64,000 bases of DNA from CAVURS01 sp963834425 (lineage in GTDB: Bacteria; Actinomycetota; Actinomycetes; Actinomycetales; CAVURS01): assembly GCA_963834425.1 (NCBI GenBank), contig CAWIBR010000005.1, forward strand, positions 1 to 64,000. The letters run 5' to 3'. Below the pieces are notes generated by a model, which made no database searches, had not been told where the DNA came from, and was given only the letters and a program-made list of their open reading frames with translations. Both the position numbers and the translations under genes were made by a program. Below are positions 23,739-33,758 of the stretch, piece by piece (position 1 is the first letter of the stretch; every line of letters starts with the position of its first letter).

Positions 23739-26526
23739 TCAGGCGATCGACTCCTCGCGATCGGGCGGCGCGGGCAACACATCGGGCAGCGCCTTGCGCG
23801 AGGTGATGCCGAGCTTGTCGAACACCTTGCGCAGGTGCCACTCCACCGTCCGGGGGCTGATGAACAGTCGCGCGCCGATCTCCGGGTTGGACAGGCCGTC
23901 GCGGGCCAGCGCCGCGATCTGCTGCTCCTGCGCGGTGAGGTCGTCCGGCGCTTCGACCGTGCGCTTGCGGACCTTCTCGCCGGTCGCCAGGAGCTCGCGC
24001 CGGGCCCGATCGGCGAAGGCCTCCATCCCGATCCCGACGAACGATTCGTACGCCGCGCGCAGCTGCTCCCGGGCCAGGATCCGGCGTCCCTCGCGGCGCA
24101 GCCACTCGCCGTAGAGCAACTGGGCCCGGGCCAGCTCCGGGCGGATCCGGGTGCGGCCCAACCGATCGATGGCCTCCCGATAGCGCGTGTCGGCGAGGTC
24201 GCCGGTGCTGAGCAGCGCCCGCGATCGGGCCTCGATGCCCAGCGCCCAGTCGGAGCCGGCCGCCGTCGTGGCCTCGGCCAGCCGGTCCAGCGCGTCGGCG
24301 CCGCGCTCGGTCCGGCCGCTGCGGGCGCACGCCTCGACCAGCTCCGGCAGCGCCCAGGCCGACAGGAAGAGCGCCGGACTCTCCTCGCTCGCCGGCTCGG
24401 CCGCGGTGAACGCCTTCTCATAGCGACCGAGCCCGTTGTCCAGGATGGCGGCCGCCCACGCGGCGTACTGCACGCCGATGCCCTGGCCGCCCGCGGTGGC
24501 GGCTGTGGCGGCGGCCTCGATGAGCGGGACCGCCTCGCTCGCCCGGCCGCGGAAGGCCGCGAGCAGCATGGCGCCGTACGGCGCGATCCGGGTCTCCGTC
24601 GCCTCGGTGACCGCCTCGGCCTCGGCGATGACGGCGGCCGCGCGGGAGAGCTCGCCCCGCCAGACCATCAGGACCGCCGACGCCGTCAGGTCGATCGGGA
24701 GCCGGGCCAGGGCGCCGGCCTCGCGCGCGAACCGCAGCTGGCGCGCGTTGATCTCGTGCCAGCAGTCCTCGTCCCAGAGCACGTTGGCCGGCACGGTCGT
24801 CAACCAGCCCCACCGGAAGTTGTCCTCGGCCGAGACCTGGTTGACGGCAAAGGCACTGGTCGCCTGCCGGAGCGCGTCGGCCGCGGCGGCGCGGCCGTCG
24901 GTGATCAGCGTGGCCAGCCCATCGAGCAGCAGGTCGGAGGGCCGGGGTGGGCGCACGGGTCTCGGCGCGGCGCGGGCCGCCCGCGAGACGTCGAGCAAGC
25001 CGCCGGACGTGGCCAGGCTTCCGGCGAAAAGCGCTGCGCCCCAGGCGTCCAGGTAGGTCTCGCGGGCCAGCTCGGCATCGATGTCCTCGAGCCGGCGGGC
25101 GGCGGCCAGGAGCAGTGGCGGCGCGTCGCTGCCGACGCTGGAGGCGAAGGCGACCTGCCCGCGCAGCAGGTCGACCTTGGCCCGCTGCAGCTCATCGAGC
25201 GTCCCGGCCTCGGCGGTGGTCAACAACCCGAGGGCTTCGTCGAACTCGCCCGCCTGCAGCGAGACCTGGGCGGCCAGCAGAGCCCGGTCGGCGCGCCGGG
25301 CCGGGTCCAGCGACAGAGCGACCGATCGCTGCAGGAACGCCGCGGCCGCGCTCAGCCCACCGCGCGCCCGGGCCCGGCCGGCCGACCGTTCGAGCTCGGC
25401 GGCGACGGCTTCGTCCGGTCCCGGGGCAGCGGCGGCGAGGTGCCAGGCCCGGCGGTCGGGATCGGCCGCCCGGTCGGTGGCCTCGGCCAGGGCCAGGTGG
25501 GCCGCCCGCCGCTGGTCCGCCGGTGCCGAGCGATAGGCCGCCGAGCGCACCAGCGGATGCCGGAAGGTCACCCGGTCCTGGATCGTGAGCAGGCCCTCGG
25601 CGTCGGCGATGACGGCCGCGGTCGACCCGACACCCAGACGCTCGGCCGCCTGCCACACCAGCAGCGGGTCGCCCACCGGCTCGGCCGCGGCCACCAACAA
25701 CAGGGACCGGGCATCCGCTGGCAGCGCTTCGATCCGGCGCAGGAAGCTGGCCTCGATCCGTCCGGGCAGCGACGACCCGCCGATCACTCCGAAGCCCGCC
25801 GGCCAGCTGGGTCGGGGTCATGTCGCGCGGCAGCTCGAGCAGCGCCAGCGGGTTTCCGTGCGTCTCCGCGACGATGCGATCGCGGACGCCCTCGTCGAGG
25901 ATGAACCGCACGACCGTCGACAGCAGCGCCCGCGCGTCGCCGGTGTCCAGCCCGTGCACCTCGAGCGCCGGCAGCCCGCGCAGTGCGTCGTCCGGCTCGC
26001 GGGCCGCGAAGACCAGCCCGACCGAGTCGGTGTGCAGCCGCCGGGCCACGAAGGCCAGCGTCGCGGCCGAGGCCTGGTCCAGCCACTGCGCATCGTCGAC
26101 GCAGCAGAGCAGCGGGCCGCTGGCCTCCGCGACCTCGGCGAGCAGCGTGAGGACAGCCAGCCCGACGAGGAACCGGTCCGGCGGCGGCCCGGCGCTGAGC
26201 CCGAAGACGGTCCGCAGGGCATCGCGTTGCGGAGCGGGCAGCCGGTCCAGGTGGTCGAGCACCGGCGAGCAGAGCTGATGCAGGGCGGCGAAGGCCAGCT
26301 CCATCTCGGACTCGACCCCGGCCGCCCGCAGCCGATGAAGGTCGGCGGCCGACTCCTCGGCGTACTCGAGCAGTGAGGTCTTGCCGACGCCGGCCTCGCC
26401 GAGCACGACGAGGGTGCGGCTCTCGCCGCGGCGTACGGCGGTCACGAGCGCGTCGAGGACGGCGCACTCGGTGCGTCGTCCGCGAAGCCTCGTGAGTCCC
26501 GCCGGGTCGGGATGACGCTCAGGCAT
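23739..26526 (-). CDS. LAL-type LuxR-family regulator, one frame break
   Basis: The protein would be about 928 residues. The N-terminal ATPase has Walker A at residues 43-50 (GEAGVGKT) and a Walker B-like LLCCVDDAQWLDQ. The first frame fails after PRDMTPTQLAGG near 25797. The next frame picks up with GSSLPGRIEASFLRRIEALP and runs to the end through a long helical, TPR-like region. The C-terminal LuxR helix-turn-helix is DDLTAQEQQIAALARDGLSN plus PEIGARLFISPRTVEWHLRK. One extra G in GGCGGGCTT explains the break. Large ATP-binding LuxR regulators often switch neighbouring specialised or catabolic operons. Here the divergent VOC-flavoprotein-MFS operon starts 152 bases away. Confidence 0.85.
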
Positions 26527-26678
26527 TGCCTATCAAGTTAGTGGGCTCGCCGGGCGGCGGGAAGGGATCGTCCCCGGTCCGCCCCTTGGCGGCCAGCGGG
26601 GAGACCAGGGAGTCCCACGGGTGCGACCAGGCCGCGAGGCGGCCAGGCTCGCGACACCCGACGTCTCCAGGAGGAACG

Positions 26679-27353
26679 ATGAGCAACACGCAGGCCGACA
26701 GCGATCTCTCGGTCGAGACCGACCCGGTGGCCGTGCTGGACATGAAGCTCGAGGTCGTCGTCATCCCGGTCTCGGACGTCGACCGGGCCAAGGCGTTCTA
26801 CACCGGGCTGGGCTGGCGTCTGGACGCCGACTTCGCGACGAGCGATGAGTTCCGGATCGTGCAGGTCACGCCGCCGGGGTCGGGCTGCTCGGTCAACTTC
26901 GGCACCAACGTCACCGCGGCCGAGCCCGGCGCGACCCAGGGGCTGCACCTGATCGTCTCCGACATCGACGCCGCCCGGGCCGAGCTGGTCGCGCGAGGGG
27001 CCGATGCCAGCGAGGTCTTCCACGATGTCGGCGGGGTGTTCCACCACGGCGGCGAGGACGGCCGGGTCAGCGGGCCGGCTCCGGACCACGCGAGCTACGG
27101 CTCCTTCCTGTCGTTCAACGACCCGGACGGCAACGGCTGGCTCCTGCAGGAGATCACGAACCGCCTGCCGGGCCGGATCGACCCGGCCGCAACGAGTTTC
27201 GCCTCCACCTCCGACCTGGCCAGTGCGCTACGCCGAGCGGCCGCCGCCCACGGCGAGCACGAGAAGCGGATAGGTCAGGCCGACGAGAACTGGCCGGACT
27301 GGTACGCCGACTACATGGTCAAGGAGCAGGCGGGAGAGGCCCTGCCGCAATGA
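26679..27353 (+). CDS. VOC-family (glyoxalase/bleomycin-resistance fold) protein
   Basis: The protein has 224 residues. Residues 20-160 form a vicinal-oxygen-chelate domain: VVVIPVSDVDRAKAFYTGLG, GLHLIVSDIDAARAELVARG and FLSFNDPDGNGWLLQEITNR. The remaining 65 residues are a helical tail (ALRRAAAAHGEHEKRIGQAD, ENWPDWYADYMVKEQAG) that I cannot assign. AGGAGG lies 4-5 bases before the ATG. It starts an operon: the next gene's ATG overlaps its stop (ATGA). Members chelate a metal and act on small aromatic or carbonyl compounds, or bind drugs. The export and redox genes that follow favour detoxification or tailoring. Confidence 0.88.
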   Translation: MSNTQADSDLSVETDPVAVLDMKLEVVVIPVSDVDRAKAFYTGLGWRLDADFATSDEFRIVQVTPPGSGCSVNFGTNVTAAEPGATQGLHLIVSDIDAARAELVARGADASEVFHDVGGVFHHGGEDGRVSGPAPDHASYGSFLSFNDPDGNGWLLQEITNRLPGRIDPAATSFASTSDLASALRRAAAAHGEHEKRIGQADENWPDWYADYMVKEQAGEALPQ

Positions 27354-28715
27354 GCGCCGACTACGACGTGATCGTCGTCGGCGGCGGCTCGCCCGGTGAG
27401 CACTGTTGCGGGGCGCTCGCCGAGGGCGGGTTGCGGATCGCCCTGGTCGAGCGCGAGCTGGTCGGCGGCGAGTGCTCCTACTGGGCCTGCATCCCGTCCA
27501 AGACCCTGCTGCGTCCGACCGAGGCCGTGCACGCCGCCCGTGAGGCGACGGCCACGGCCGAGGTCGACGTCGCGGCGGCGTTGGCCTGGCGCGACTACAT
27601 GGTCTCGAGCTACTCCGACGCCGGTCAGGAGCGCTGGCTGGCCGACAACAAGATCGACCTGATCCGGGGCAGCGGCCGGCTGGCCGGGCCGGGCGCAGTG
27701 GAGGTCAACGGGGTGCGGCACACGGCCCGCCACATCGTCCTGGCCAACGGGGCCGACCCGGTCGTCCCGCCGGTGCCGGGCCTGCAGGGGCTCGAGGGCG
27801 TCTGGACCAACCGCGAGGTCACCGGGATGACCGAGGTGCCGCGCCGGATGCTGGTGCTGGGGGCCGGTCCGGTCGGCGTCGAGATGGGCCAGGCCGTGCA
27901 GCGGCTGGGCGGCCAGGCGGTGTTGGTCGACCGGTCCGAGCACGTGCTGGGCCGCGAGTCGGCCCAGCTCGGCGAGGCGCTGGGAGAGGTCCTGACCAAG
28001 GACGGGGTCGAGCTCGTCCTCGGGGTCACGACGACTCGCGCTGGGCGCGACGGTGATGAGTTCGTGCTCGAGCTGGACGACGGCCGCGAGCTCCGGGGCG
28101 ACCGGCTGCTCGTGGCGACCGGCCGTCGACCCCGGGTCCAGGACATCGGCCTGGAGACGGTCGGCATCGAGGTGCCGGCCCGCGGCGGCGTGCCCGTCGA
28201 CGCGAATCTCCGTGTGGCCGAAGGGTTGTGGGGCGTCGGCGACATCACCGGGATCTGGCAGCTGACCCACGTCGGCAAGTACCAGGGCGAGGTCGTTGCG
28301 GCCAACATCCTGGGCGAGCCGCGGGAGGCCAACTACGACGCGGTGCCGCGGGCGGTCTTCACCGACCCGCAGGCCGCCTCCGTCGGCGCCGGCCGAAGCG
28401 CCGTACAGCGCCACCGTGCCGTTGAACGAGATCGCCAAGTCGGAGACCTACAGCCGTCAGTACGCCGAGAGCAACGGCTTCCTGACCCTGCTCAGCGACG
28501 GCGAGCGGCTGACCGGCGCCTACGCCCTGGGGCCGGAGGCCGGCGAGTGGCTGCAGCAGGCGACCCTGGCCATCCGGGCCCGGGTGCCGCTCTCGGTGTT
28601 GCGGGACACCATCCAGCCCTTCCCGACCTTCTCCGAGATCTACGTCGGTGCGCTCAAGGCCCTGCTGGGTGAGATCGCCTCGGCCCGGCAACCGGTGCCG
28701 ACCGCCGGGCCATGA
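27350..28715 (+). CDS. FAD-dependent pyridine nucleotide-disulfide oxidoreductase, one frame break
   Basis: The product is about 455 residues. The FAD motif is VIVVGGGSPGEHCCG. The redox pair CSYWAC in GGECSYWACIPSK is the CxxxxC of the lipoamide dehydrogenase / mercuric reductase class. The NAD(P) motif is VLGAGPVGVEMGQAVQRLGG, and GVGDITGIWQLTHV is the second FAD contact. Near 28388 the frame breaks. The dimerisation domain continues in the next frame (YSATVPLNEIAKSETYSRQY, LSVLRDTIQPFPTFSEIYVG). One spare G in GGCGCCGGCCG explains it. The conserved C-terminal His-Glu pair of lipoamide dehydrogenases is not seen, so it is more like the LpdA quinone reductases. It is coupled on both sides by ATGA overlaps. 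Confidence 0.85.
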
Positions 28716-30206
28716 GCGACCTGGCGGCGACGCCGCTGGCTCGGCTGCGCAGCCCGACCGGGGTCGCGTTGATCGTGGCCACGGTCCTGGCCTCCGGCGT
28801 CGCGTCGTACGACGCGTATGTGGTCAACGTCGCCATCCCCGCGATCGGGAGTGACCTCGGCGCCAGCGTCACCGCGTTGCAGTGGACCCTGACCAGCTAT
28901 CTGCTGACGGTCGGCGGCCTGCTGCTGCTCGCGGGCGCACTGGCCGACCGGTTCGGCCGGCGCCGGATCCTGGTCAGCGGGCTATCCTGATGTTCGTCGC
29001 CTCCATCCTGTGCGCGGTCGCGCCGTCGACCGGGGCCTTGATCGGCGCTCGCGTCGTCCAGGGCGTCGGCGCGGCCCTCGTCGTACCGACCAGCCTGGCC
29101 CTGCTCAACGGCACCCTGCAGACGGTCGACCGGGCCCGAGCGATCGGGATCTGGGCCGGCCTGTCGACCCTCGCCACGACGGTCGGACCGTACGTCGGGG
29201 GATGGCTGGTCGACGTCGCCTCGTGGCGTTGGGTCTTCCTGCTCAACCTGCCGTTGATCCTGGGCGCACTCCTTGCGCTGCAACGAGTCCCGGAGAGTCG
29301 CGACCAGCGACGGGCCCTGTCGCTCGACGTTGCGGGCGGTCTGCTCGCGGTCCTCGGCCTCGGCGGCGTGACCTACGCGCTGACGGCCGGCCCGATGTCC
29401 GGCTGGGGCAGCGCCCCGGTCATCGTGGCGGCATCGTCGGGGTCGGGTCGTTCGTCGCGCTGGTGCCAGTGGAGCGGCGAATTCGCGCGCCGATGCTGCG
29501 GCTGTCGCTCTTCGAGTCGCGCCAGTTCGTCGCGATCAACGTCACCACCTTGCTCTTCTACGGCGCGCTGAGCGCGGCCGGCTATGTGCTGGTCCTGCAG
29601 TTCGAGCTGCGGCTGGGCTACTCGGCCGCCCAGGCCGGCGCCGCCCTGATCCCGGCCTCGATCGTCTTCCTGGCGCTGTCGCCGATCAGCGGCGGCCTGG
29701 TCTCGCGGTTCGGGCCGCGGTGGCTGATGGTGAGCGGCATCCTGCTCGTGGCCGTCTCGTACGTCTGGCTGGCCCAGGCCGACCCGGGCTCGAGCTACGT
29801 CGAGGCCGTCCTGCCGCCGGCGCTGCTGCGCGGGGTCGGCCTCGGGCTGCTGGTGACGCCCCTGACCGCCGCGGTGCTGGCGGCGGTGCGCGACGAGGAT
29901 TTGGGCGAGGCTTCTGCTGTCAACGACGCTGCCTCCCGGGTCGGTGGGGTCATCGCGGTCGCCCTCGTGCCGGTGCTGATCGGGGCCAGTGCCGGGCGGG
30001 ACCTCGATCAGGCGATCACCAATGGTTTCCAGAGAGCAATGATCGTCTTCGGGGTCGTGTGCGTCATCGCGGCGGCGATCACGGCCATCTTCGTCTCGGA
30101 CGACCGGGCCACCACCGCGGCTCCCCGTCTCGCCCCAGCCGCGACCGACCGCGGTTGCGCGCTCCCCGTCACCGATCACGTCCCCCATCAGGAGGTTGCA
30201 GCATGA
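28712..30206 (+). CDS. DHA2-family MFS exporter, two frame breaks
   Basis: This 14-helix drug transporter homologue is of about 497 residues. The pieces are VASYDAYVVNVAIPAIGSDL, LADRFGRRRILVSG (motif A), then GARVVQGVGAALVVPTSLAL in a new frame after about 28985, and VALVPVERRIRAPMLRLSLF in a third frame after about 29433. It continues LTPISGGLV-like regions (SPISGGLVSRFGPRWLMVSG) to the end. Each break is mended by one added base (GGGCT-ATC and GCGG-CATC). ATG 28712 overlaps the flavoprotein stop and its own stop overlaps the next SDR start. It probably expels the compound handled by the operon. Confidence 0.82.
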
Positions 30207-30931
30207 GCTCCACCCTGGAAGGCCAGACCGTCGTGCTGATCGGCGGCAGCGCCGGCATGGGCTATGAGACGGCTCGGCTGGCCCGTCAGGAGGGCGCCGA
30301 CGTCATCCTCACCGGACGGAACCAGGAGCGCCTCGAGCGGGCCGGGGCCGAGCTGGGCGCCATCAGCACGGCGGCGTTCGACGCGTCGGACTTCGACCGG
30401 CTGGCGCAGTTCTTCGCGGACCTGCCGGGGCCGATCGACCACGTGCTGGTGACGGCCGGCGGCCCCTACTACGGGCCGCTGGCCGACATCGACTTCGAGG
30501 AGGCCCAGCGCGACGTCGACCAGCATCTGTGGCTGCCGATCCACCTGGCCCGCAACGCAGTTGGCCGGGTCCGACCCGGCGGCACGCTGCTCTTCGTCGG
30601 CGGCACGGGCGGTCGTCGACCGGGCCCGGGGATGTTCCTGGCCGGCGCCATGACCGCCGCGTTGCCCGCGCTCGTCGCGAACCTCGCGGTCGAGATCGCG
30701 CCGGTGCGGGTCAACGTGATCGCTCCCGGCTTCGTCGACACCGGGCTGTCCGCGGCGATCCTCGGCGACGCTCTCGAGGCCCGTCGGGACGAGCTCCGGT
30801 CCACGCTGCCGATCGGCCGGGTGGTCGGGCCGGCCGACGTGGCCGCCCTCGCCGTACATCTGATGGCGAACACCGCGCTCACGGGCGCGACGTACGACAT
30901 CGATGGTGGCCAGCAGCTGGTAGCCGGCTGA
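30203..30931 (+). CDS. SDR-fold protein without the catalytic Tyr-Lys
   Basis: The protein has 242 residues. Its cofactor motif is IGGSAGMGYETA, followed by TGRNQERL and NVIAPGFVDTGL, which are normal for SDRs. The active-site stretch reads GGRRPGPGMFLAGAMTAALP, where no YxxxK exists. Some SDR subgroups share this and keep only binding or a different chemistry. The C-terminus has YDIDGGQQLV. AGGAGG precedes the ATG, which overlaps the MFS stop. Its place in the operon suggests it works on the same substrate as the flavoprotein. Confidence 0.87.
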   Translation: MSSTLEGQTVVLIGGSAGMGYETARLARQEGADVILTGRNQERLERAGAELGAISTAAFDASDFDRLAQFFADLPGPIDHVLVTAGGPYYGPLADIDFEEAQRDVDQHLWLPIHLARNAVGRVRPGGTLLFVGGTGGRRPGPGMFLAGAMTAALPALVANLAVEIAPVRVNVIAPGFVDTGLSAAILGDALEARRDELRSTLPIGRVVGPADVAALAVHLMANTALTGATYDIDGGQQLVAG

Positions 30932-30933
30932 GC

Positions 30934-31383
30934 ATGTCCACCACCGGGCCCGACGTCTCGGCGCAGCGGCTGGTCAGCGACGCCGACCACGTCCAGCTCA
31001 GCCGGCTGGTGGTCGAGGCGGCCTGGCGGGTCGACCTCGGGCGGTCGGACACGCTGCACGAGCTGTTCATCGCTGACGGTGAGCTCGACCTGGGTGAGAG
31101 CACCTTGCGCGGTCCGGACGCGATCCGGGACTGGGGCTTGGACGTGGTGCGGGCCAACACCTATCCGGGCATCCGGCACGTCGCCTCGAACATGCGGTTC
31201 GTCGCCACGGGTCCGGACAGCGCCGAGGGTACGACGATGCTCACCGTCTTCATGGACGACAGCGGCGACTGGGCGACCAGCGTGCCCTGGGTGGTCGGCG
31301 AGGACCACGACCGGTTCGTGCGGACGGCGCAGGGCTGGCGGTTCGCCCATCGGTCGTGGGTGCCGCTCTTCACTCGTGGCTAG
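30934..31383 (+). CDS. SnoaL-like / NTF2-fold protein
   Basis: The protein has 149 residues. The pattern is LSRLVVEAAWRVDLGRSDTL, HELFIADGELDLGESTLRGP, GIRHVASNMRFVATGPDSAE, and WRFAHRSWVPLF at the C-terminus. This is the layout of SnoaL-like dehydratase/isomerase-fold proteins. It starts 2 bases after the SDR stop (TGAGCATG), so it is the last member of the coupled VOC-flavoprotein-MFS-SDR operon. The reaction is unknown. Confidence 0.85.
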   Translation: MSTTGPDVSAQRLVSDADHVQLSRLVVEAAWRVDLGRSDTLHELFIADGELDLGESTLRGPDAIRDWGLDVVRANTYPGIRHVASNMRFVATGPDSAEGTTMLTVFMDDSGDWATSVPWVVGEDHDRFVRTAQGWRFAHRSWVPLFTRG

Positions 31384-31393
31384 GCGGTCGCGC

Positions 31394-31399
31394 TAGCGT
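31394..31399 (+). promoter_or_regulatory. -10 element TAGCGT before the racemase gene
   Basis: TAGCGT ends 7 bases before an ATG at 31407, the usual leaderless spacing here. That ATG is out of frame with the racemase; one missing G in CGGTGGAG would join them. Confidence 0.4.
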
Positions 31400-31426
31400 C
31401 GGGCCCATGAGTCGGTGGAGAGTTCG

Positions 31427-32176
31427 ATGCAGGGTCGCAGGGAGAGTCGGGTCATCGGTCTGCTGGGCGGGATGAGCTGGGAGTCCAGCGCGGAGTACTA
31501 CCGGCTGGTCAACGAGCTCGTCCGGGAACGCCTGGGCGGCCTGCACTCGGCGCGCTGCCTGCTCGCGTCGGTCGACTTCGCCGAGATCGAGGCGCTGCAG
31601 GTCAACGGCGAGTGGGAGGCCGCCGGCCAGATCCTGGCCGATGTCGCTCGGGGCCTGGAGGCCGGCGGCGCCGAGCTGCTGCTGATCTGCACCAACACGA
31701 TGCACAAGGTCGCCGACCAGGTGCAGGCCGCCGTCGACATCCCGCTCCTGCACATCGCCGACGTGACCGCCGACGCGGTGCTCGCCGCGGGACTGGACAC
31801 GGTCGCGTTGCTGGGCACCGCCTTCACGATGGAGCAGGCGTTCTATCGCGAGCGGCTGGAGGGCCGCGGGCTCACCGTGCTGATCCCGCCGGCTCCGGAC
31901 CGGGCCGAGGTGCACCGGATCATCTACGACGAGCTCTGTCTCGGCGTGATCCGGGAGGCCTCGCGCGAGGTCTATCGCGGCGTCATCGCGCGGCTGGCCG
32001 AGGCCGGTGCGCAGGGAATCATCTTGGGCTGCACCGAGATCGAGCTGCTCGTCTCGGCGGCCGACAGCCCGGTGCCGGTCTTCGCCACGACGCGTCTGCA
32101 CGCCGAGGCCGCGGTGGCGGCGGCGCTGGATCTCTCGCGGATGCCGGCCCGGTCGGGTGTCGAGGTCCTGAGCTGA
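31427..32176 (+). CDS. aspartate/glutamate racemase-family protein
   Basis: The protein has about 249 residues. The N-terminus IGLLGGMSWESSAEYYRLVN is the family signature. The two catalytic Cys positions are in LICTNTMHKVAD and IILGCTEIELLVS, so the two-base racemase mechanism is feasible. The ATG at 31427 has GGAGAG 4 bases upstream; GTG 31415 in the same frame is the other choice. The stop overlaps the start of the next gene (TGATG), giving a coupled pair with an NAD-dependent oxidoreductase. YgeA-like proteins racemise various amino acids. Confidence 0.88.
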   Translation: MQGRRESRVIGLLGGMSWESSAEYYRLVNELVRERLGGLHSARCLLASVDFAEIEALQVNGEWEAAGQILADVARGLEAGGAELLLICTNTMHKVADQVQAAVDIPLLHIADVTADAVLAAGLDTVALLGTAFTMEQAFYRERLEGRGLTVLIPPAPDRAEVHRIIYDELCLGVIREASREVYRGVIARLAEAGAQGIILGCTEIELLVSAADSPVPVFATTRLHAEAAVAAALDLSRMPARSGVEVLS

Positions 32177-32949
32177 TGCGGATCGCCGTACTGAGCCCGG
32201 GGGAGATGGGCTCGGCGGTGGGGCAGGCGCTGGCGGCCGTCGGGCACGAGGTGGGTTGGCTGCCGGCTGGTCGGTCCCGGGCCACGGCCGAGCGGGCCGA
32301 GCGCGCTGGGCTCGCCGCGTGGGCGGACCTGGACGGCTGCGAGTTGGTGGTCTCGATCTGCCCGCCGGCCGCGGCGCTCGAGACGGCCCGGTCGGTCGCG
32401 GGCTTCGCCGGCTTCGCGGGCACGTATCTGGACGCGAACGCGATCAGCCCGGCCACCGCCGAGCAGGTGGCCGCGATCGTCACGGCCGGCGGCGCGGCGT
32501 ACGTCGATGGCGGGATCATCGGACCGCCTCCGGTGACGGGCGGCACGACTCGGCTGTACCTGTCCGGCGCCGGCGCTCGCCCGGTCGCCGAGGCCTTCGA
32601 GGGCTCGCTGGTCTCGGCTGTTGTGGTCCCGGACTCCGGACCGTACGCCGCGTCGGCCGTGAAGATGACGTACGCCGCGTGGACCAAGATCAGCGCCGCG
32701 CTGCTGCTGTCGGCGCACGAGACCGCGGTCTCGTTGGGCGTCGATGAGGTGCTGCTCGCCGAGTGGGCTGCGTCTCAGCCCGAGCTGGCCGATCGGCTTG
32801 CTGCTGCTGGGGATTCGGCGGCGCGCAAGGGCTGGCGGTGGGAGGACGAGATGCGCCAGATCGCCGAGACCTTCGCCGCGGTCGGCCAGCCGGACGGTTT
32901 CGGCGCGGCGGCGGCCGAGGTCTTCAGTCGATTCCCACAAGCGCGGTAA
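32176..32949 (+). CDS. NAD(P)-dependent beta-hydroxyacid dehydrogenase-like protein (DUF1932 tail)
   Basis: The protein has 257 residues. The Rossmann motif is IAVLSPGEMGSAVGQALA, followed by a short WLPAGRSRATAERAERAGL strand and ELVVSICPPAAALETA. YVDGGIIGPPPVTGGTTRLY corresponds to the 6-phosphogluconate / hydroxyisobutyrate dehydrogenase substrate loop (D-G-x-x-x-G). The last 90 residues (ASAVKMTYAAWTKISAALLL) fit the DUF1932 helical domain. It overlaps the racemase stop by one base. The pair could act on a D- or beta-hydroxy-amino acid, which is inference. Confidence 0.85.
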   Translation: MRIAVLSPGEMGSAVGQALAAVGHEVGWLPAGRSRATAERAERAGLAAWADLDGCELVVSICPPAAALETARSVAGFAGFAGTYLDANAISPATAEQVAAIVTAGGAAYVDGGIIGPPPVTGGTTRLYLSGAGARPVAEAFEGSLVSAVVVPDSGPYAASAVKMTYAAWTKISAALLLSAHETAVSLGVDEVLLAEWAASQPELADRLAAAGDSAARKGWRWEDEMRQIAETFAAVGQPDGFGAAAAEVFSRFPQAR

Positions 32950-33053
32950 CCCCGAGGAATGCCGCTCACGAACGCTTTGGACGGCTGGCGTGCTAGACGC
33001 TAGAGCCGATGGATGACAGGGCGCTGGTTGGGCCGGTCCCGTTCGCGTCGGTG

Positions 33054-33130
33054 CCTTTGCTCTGCCTCCTAGAGGGAGCCACCCCGCTCACGGCGACTGG
33101 GGTGGCTCACCGGTGGAGGCAGAGCAAAGG
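33054..33130. repeat. 77-bp two-part hairpin
   Basis: Outer arms at 33054-33069 and 33115-33130 are 16-base perfect complements (CCTTTGCTCTGCCTCC and its partner). Inner arms at 33076-33085 and 33099-33108 (GAGCCACCCC / GGGGTGGCTC) pair over 10 bases. A 6x6 internal loop separates them and the terminal loop is 13 bases. It lies alone in the 315-base gap 32950-33264, 104 bases after the oxidoreductase stop. It may be a strong terminator, a structured RNA or a small inverted-repeat element. Nothing else is visible in the gap apart from a weak 63-codon frame. Confidence 0.7.
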
Positions 33131-33264
33131 ACGTCTGGGCATTAGGCTCGCTCGCTGGGGTGAGCGACCCGCCTCGCTGCTCACGACGTACGGCTGCTAG
33201 AACGGCTTACCGAAGCGACAGGCGATGACGTGCGCGATTCCAGCGCTGACCGAAGGGGCGAGCT

Positions 33265-33747
33265 ATGACGACCAAGACGGAATTCTCCGAGCAGGACTGG
33301 ACCCGCATCGTCCGGGCGCCGTTCGTCGCGGGTCTGTCGATCTCGCTCGCCGATCCGGGCGGCCCGATCGAGATGGCCAAGGAGACGGCCGCCACGCTCC
33401 GGTCGGCGACGAACCCGCCCAGCCGCGAAGAGCTGCTCGCCGACGTTGCCCTCGACATCCAGCAAATGGTGCAGCAGCGTCACAACCCGGTGAAGAGCTT
33501 CAAGCTGGCGAAGGACGGCACTGCTCCCGGACAGCAGATCCTCGCGGAGCTGGCAGCCGTTCACGGCATCGTGGCGGCACACGCCAGCGGCGAGGAGAGC
33601 CAGGCGTTCAGCGCCTGGCTGCTGGCGTCGGCGCAGGATGCAGCCAACGCGGCGAAGGAAGGTGGCTTCCTGGGCTTCGGTGCGACGCTCGTGAGCGACC
33701 GAGAGCAGGCCATGCTCGAGCAGGTACGAGCGGCAATCGGGCTCTGA
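33265..33747 (+). CDS. hypothetical helical protein
   Basis: The protein has 160 residues, is predicted mostly alpha-helical and is soluble. It starts FSEQDWTRIVRAPFVAGLSI and has LADVALDIQQMVQQRHNPVK, LAELAAVHGIVAAHASGEES and LASAQDAANAAKEGGFLGFG. I recognise no named family. The ATG is preceded by GGGGCGAG. It is convergent with the HNH gene, with 11 bases between their stops. Confidence 0.75.
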   Translation: MTTKTEFSEQDWTRIVRAPFVAGLSISLADPGGPIEMAKETAATLRSATNPPSREELLADVALDIQQMVQQRHNPVKSFKLAKDGTAPGQQILAELAAVHGIVAAHASGEESQAFSAWLLASAQDAANAAKEGGFLGFGATLVSDREQAMLEQVRAAIGL

Positions 33748-33758
33748 CCTCGGCCCGA

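Noticed and set aside
23394..25904. An 836-codon open frame on the plus strand
   Set aside because: It is antisense to the PIG-L and LAL regulator genes, whose domains are unambiguous.
27350..28715. The flavoprotein as the E3 of the 2-oxoacid dehydrogenase complex
   Set aside because: It is 24 kb away in another operon and lacks the His-Glu pair of lipoamide dehydrogenases near its C-terminus.
33009..33200. A 63-codon frame across the hairpin region
   Set aside because: It crosses both arms of the 77-bp hairpin, has no ribosome site and no similarity I recognise.
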